A DNA stretch of 64,000 nt. Source: Anas platyrhynchos. Lineage: Eukaryota > Chordata > Aves > Anseriformes > Anatidae. The translations under genes and the position numbers were made by a program. Position 1 is the stretch's first letter; every line of letters starts with the position of its first letter. Shown piece by piece: positions 59,901 through 64,000 of the stretch. The stretch lies in contig NC_092605.1 of NCBI RefSeq assembly GCF_047663525.1, positions 6,448,001 to 6,512,000 of the forward strand, read 5' to 3'. A model generated the notes under the pieces. That model searched no databases. It saw only the letters and a program-made list of their open reading frames with translations, and was not told the DNA's origin.

Positions 59901-62900
59901 TGAAGTTGTGCATACTAATATTCAGGAGTAAATTAGCCATTTCTTTGTAGGTTTGCCTATTCTGCTCACAAAGCATGGTATTTCTTAGCTATGGATTTTT
60001 TTTTTCTTGAAACTGCTTTGGATAATTTCAGGAAAATGAATTTCATAATACTTCTGAAAGATGCAGTTGGCACTAGAACAATTCCATGTTGTTACTGTAT
60101 GAATTAAGGCTTTTAGTTCAGGGTTTTCTTGTAGCTCACATGTTCTTCCACTTCCATCATTTATGTTCCTGTCTGTTCCGTAAGTCTCGAAAGGACTGGA
60201 CAGGACAGAACCTTTTTGTTCTATGTTTGGGTGTTGATGGCTTTAAACAGGTTATATCCATGGTACTCTGTTACCACAGACTAATGTTTATGCTTAAATT
60301 TGCAGCAACTAATGTGTGTTCCATTTGCTTTGTACTTAATCCTAAAAGGTACATGTGAAAGTACTGCTGTATTTCTAGTCACAAGGATGGCATAATGGCC
60401 TTCTGCTAAAAAGGTGGGAATATGTCCTCAGCTGTTAGACCAGTTGCCCTGTCATCTCTTTAAAACAACTTGTAAAATTCTCGTCTAGTGCAGAAGGCTC
60501 ATATCATGCTGAAGTTCTGTTAGTGACCTCCTTCCTGTCTCATGTGGATCTAAGGAGGATAGTTCCAAAAAAACTTTACTTTTATTTCTTTATTTTTTAT
60601 TTTGATGGCAGGTAGTGTGCTTTGTACTGACGCTCCTGTGTGCTGTCAGTATTGCAGCTTTCAGTATTGCAGCAGTCTGTGTATCACAAAGCTGTACATA
60701 TCGTTGCTCGTGGAATTTTTAATGATAATATTTTAGTCAATTGACTTTCATTATTTTATTAGATATTAAAGGAAGTAAGCTTTAAAATGTTTGGTTTCAT
60801 TTAAGTTTATGTAGAGGTACTTGAGTTGTTGTTTTTTTTTTTTTAAGGTCAAGAATTATTGAAATTGCGCTAAATTGGGTAAATTTGTACCCACTGGTCT
60901 TGAAAAGAGAAGTGAATGAGAAATGTAGCATGTAAAGTATGCATCACACATGAAGTTTTGACTTGCTTTAAAATTGTGTGATGAGTTCATAATGCATTCT
61001 CTGCCATGTTTAGTAAAGATTGTGACCCTTAAGAAATAGGCTACCTCCATAAGAACTTTTTAGTGTGTGTATACTTCCTGTCGAAGTATTCAGATCAGAG
61101 AAGTATTGGTAGTGACTGGGTTTTATAAAAATGTAGCCATTGGTGACTGTTTTTCTGTCAGAGCTGGGCTAGGTAGGTATTTGGGAGTACGAAAACCTTG
61201 GAGGCAGCCTTTGAGAGGATCAAGATAGAAAAGTGACTCTGAAGTGTAATGTACAAAACTGATTTTTTAAGTTTTGAAAAGAACTTCGAGTTTTGTTTTT
61301 TTTTCTGTAAGCAGCAGTTTTATATAATCTTGATTGTCAGAGAAAGCAGATTCTTGTTAAAGCTCTACTGGAAGAAAATGCAGTTCAAGTACAGTACTTT
61401 TAGATTGTGGTGTGTAATAAATACACTTGTGTTATGTGAAAGTTCTTGGAAGGTCTGTCTGAGGGAGCCAGGTACTTTGAAAGCCATATCCTTTCTTGAA
61501 CCATGTGGTCGAGGATGTTATCCTTTGGTCTTTTGTTCTGATCATTCTGATGAGACAGTACTGACTGCATGATGACCCTCTGTGAGGGTTGGTACTTCCA
61601 CATCTGGTCACTGTTGTGAGTAATGAGGCACTTGTACCGTTTGAGCAAGTTTATACTAACTTGTTCTGTTGTTACAGGCTCTATTGTAGGCTATTCTTAC
61701 AAGCAGTAGGAACAATCAGCAGCACTGCTGTTTCCGTAATAATGAATTTAACTTCTCCATAAATAAGTCTTGAACTTATCTTAAGGAAGTCAGAATGTTT
61801 TGAGGAAATAGTATTTTCGTGCAAGTAGCATCTTAACTGAAAACAAATGAGCACACAACTTTGAGAGCCTGAAAGCTTCCAAAAAAAAAATTGTTTGCAG
61901 TTACAGCATATCTGTTAGCTAGCTACCTTTATAACAGGTTCAAGTTTCTAATGTCTAAAATTTTGTTGTAAATGTTGTCTACATCTTAACCATGGTCCCA
62001 GGTGCTTTTTAGAAAGGGGGTCAGCTTGTTCTGCCCTTAGTAACCAATATTTATAAATGGCTTTAGCTAATAGTAATTTTGAATTACCAAACACTATGCC
62101 ATGCAACCAAAGGAAATTATTTAATGTGTCCCAACTTAAGGAATTATATGATGATTTGAAATAAAAATGTCATGCAGAATCTTTTTCTTTTTTTCCCCCT
62201 CATTGTGTTGTAGAAGAGTGTGATACTTGCAACTACTGAATTCTTTAGCTTCTAGTCGAAGAAAATAAATTTTGTTCTTTCATGGGTAAAGTCTAGAATA
62301 AGAAAAACAGTTTGAGACTATTTAATGAAGGACCATGACAATGTAAGTATCGTAATTTCCTTTATACTTGTGTTAGGCAAAGGGATTACTTTGTTAAACT
62401 TCTGGCTTTTGTGTCAAAAATACCAGAAATGTTATAGTTGCCCTGACTTCTTATGCTTTTCCTAAGCAACAAATTACAGTAATTGAAGTTTGGCAGCTTT
62501 TTTTTTTTTTTTTTTTTTTTTTATGAAAAACTAAATTATGGGTTAAAACTCCTTGGTTTAATACAATTTGTGTTTTTGTCAACTAGCAGCAGAATTTCAG
62601 CATTTGCTACTTACTGGTAGAGAAGAAATATCCCACAGCACTGCCAGTACAGGTTAGTTTAATCTGTAAGTACCTGACATTTCTATTTGAAATATGTTCA
62701 AATGATACCGTTTCAGTAAAAGGGGAATTTTGATCTCTGAAATGTCAATGTATCTTTCTTACCTACTACTGTTTTCAGTAGTGAGTGAACATCCAGATTT
62801 TTTTTAAAAAAGATCTCTAATGATTTTAACTGCTCGTGTGGGTCAGTAATATCTGCAAGCACAAGGAAAATTTAATGTAAAACCTTAACAGGTTGCCTTT

Positions 62901-63757
62901 GGTGTTACTGAAAAACATAAAGATATTAAATCAAAGTTAGTTCTTCGGTATCGTGCCTGTTACAAATGGCTGTTTTATCAGTGAACCAATTACAGGGTAT
63001 TATATTGGCTTTTATGTTGGGGAATAAGCATTTCTGTTCTTAAGATTCTGTAGCAGTAATGTGATCTTTAAATTTTTCTTCAGTTTTAGCTAATTACTGC
63101 CTATTGCCAACAGAATTTTAATTTGCTAGACTTGTAAGTTGGGAGCTTCTTGTTCTATGATTTATTAGCTTGCTTTTATTTAAGCCCTGTGTACCTCATC
63201 TCTATGTTATCAGCATGGGAGATGAAAGTTTTTTGTGCTATGGCACATTGCATAGTTTCATAAGCTGTGAAACTCTGTGCCTTAACATACACTTGCAAAG
63301 TGAATCATCACACAGTAAATCTGAGGGGCTTTTGAAATCATTGGTGGATAATTGTGTAAAAACAAAATACTGGATGATTGTGTACTAGTGTGGTAGCCAG
63401 ACAGAAACGTTAGTTTTGCCAGCTCATATGAATGCTTTTATACTCTGTTTTCATAAGTGATTTGACACTTCCAGCAGTATTGCTTGTTTCAGAATTTTGA
63501 AGTATCATACAATGTTGCACAGCTCATCATACCAAAATGTAAGGTTTCAAGGGGATTTGCTCAGTAATGAGTTGAAATAAGTAACTGATTGCTTTTGGCT
63601 GCTGAATTACCATGTGAAGTCTCAGTTTTGACAGTGGTTGAATGCTGACCTGCTCTACTTACACCCCAGACTGGGAGTGAATGGGGAATAACTAAAGGGT
63701 AGTGGTGTTCTGTTTCATCAGCAAAGAGTGCATTTCTTTGGAATAGATCCTAATATG
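53986..63757. other. Long 3'UTR extension and/or intergenic DNA right of ZNF207
   Basis: AT-rich, with poly-T runs and AATAAA signals at 57066-57071, 62160-62165 and 62264-62269. A 191-codon open frame at 56097-56672 shows no family and reads like translated T-rich sequence. Human PSMD11 is the next gene in this order, but I see none of its exons here. Confidence 0.6.
62493..62522. repeat. Poly-T tract
   Basis: Uninterrupted run of about 29 T in the intergenic sequence right of ZNF207. Confidence 0.9.
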
Positions 63758-64000
63758 AATCATAGAATGGCTTGGGTTGCAAGCGACCTTAAAGATCATT
63801 TAGTTCCTCCCCTCCTGCTATGGGCAAGGACACCTCCCACTAGATCAGGTTGGCCATGGATCCATCTAACCTGGCCTTGAACACCTCCAGGGATGAGACA
63901 TCTGCAGCTTCTCTGGGCAAGCTGTTCCAGTGTCTCACTATCCTTTCGGTGAAGAATTTCTTCCTAATGTTTAATCCAAATCTATCCTCTTTTTAATTTA
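63758..64000 (-). mobile_element. CR1 LINE, reverse orientation, runs off the window
   Basis: Starts aatcatagaatgg, then ggcaaggacacctcccacta, ttggccatgg and cttgaacacctccagggatg, then agctgttccagtg. This is a good match to the recalled avian CR1 3' end read in reverse. The element continues beyond 64000. Confidence 0.93.

Overview
The window is nuclear DNA of a bird, or possibly a closely related reptile. It has CR1 LINE fragments ending in the typical ATTCTRTG repeats (63758-64000, about 34085-34330, 6600-6687), compact introns with canonical vertebrate splice sites, and a CpG-island promoter. Three protein-coding genes can be reconstructed exon by exon. Their order matches the RHBDL3 - C17orf75 - ZNF207 block of human 17q11.2. 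The species cannot be named from the sequence alone.

Layout. From 1 to about 32.2 kb lies RHBDL3 on the + strand, a rhomboid intramembrane protease with EF-hands. Its first coding exon is upstream of the window. Exons 2 to 8 are present and encode 359 residues ending at 27393, followed by a probable long 3'UTR. About 32.2-34.8 kb is a tail-to-tail intergenic stretch with a degraded CR1. On the - strand, C17orf75 (Njmu-R1, a trans-Golgi tethering factor) runs from its ATG at 41122 to its stop at 36139 in ten coding exons (389 aa). A CpG island at about 40.93-42.24 kb is a shared divergent promoter. ZNF207/BuGZ follows on the + strand, from its ATG at 41868 to its stop at 53393 (480 aa from eleven exons, plus a 16-residue cassette exon). 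From about 54 kb to the end I see no further gene, only AT-rich sequence with several AATAAA signals and a CR1 copy at the right edge.

The most interesting content is in the splicing. C17orf75 has a U12-type AT-AC intron of 193 bp, and ZNF207 intron 1 is a U12-type GT-AG intron. Two genes sharing one promoter therefore both depend on the minor spliceosome. RHBDL3 has a GC-AG intron. ZNF207 also carries a 48-bp cassette exon, a NAGNAG acceptor, and two adjacent exons with matching 3' ends. About 100 bp of similar intronic sequence lies upstream of each of these exons, which suggests an old exon duplication that kept its regulatory intron.

The three products act in separate processes: RHBDL3 in intramembrane proteolysis, C17orf75 in vesicle capture at the trans-Golgi, and ZNF207 in Bub3 loading and spindle assembly. 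Apart from the shared promoter, I see no sign that they form one pathway. I found no viral, CRISPR or bacterial element.
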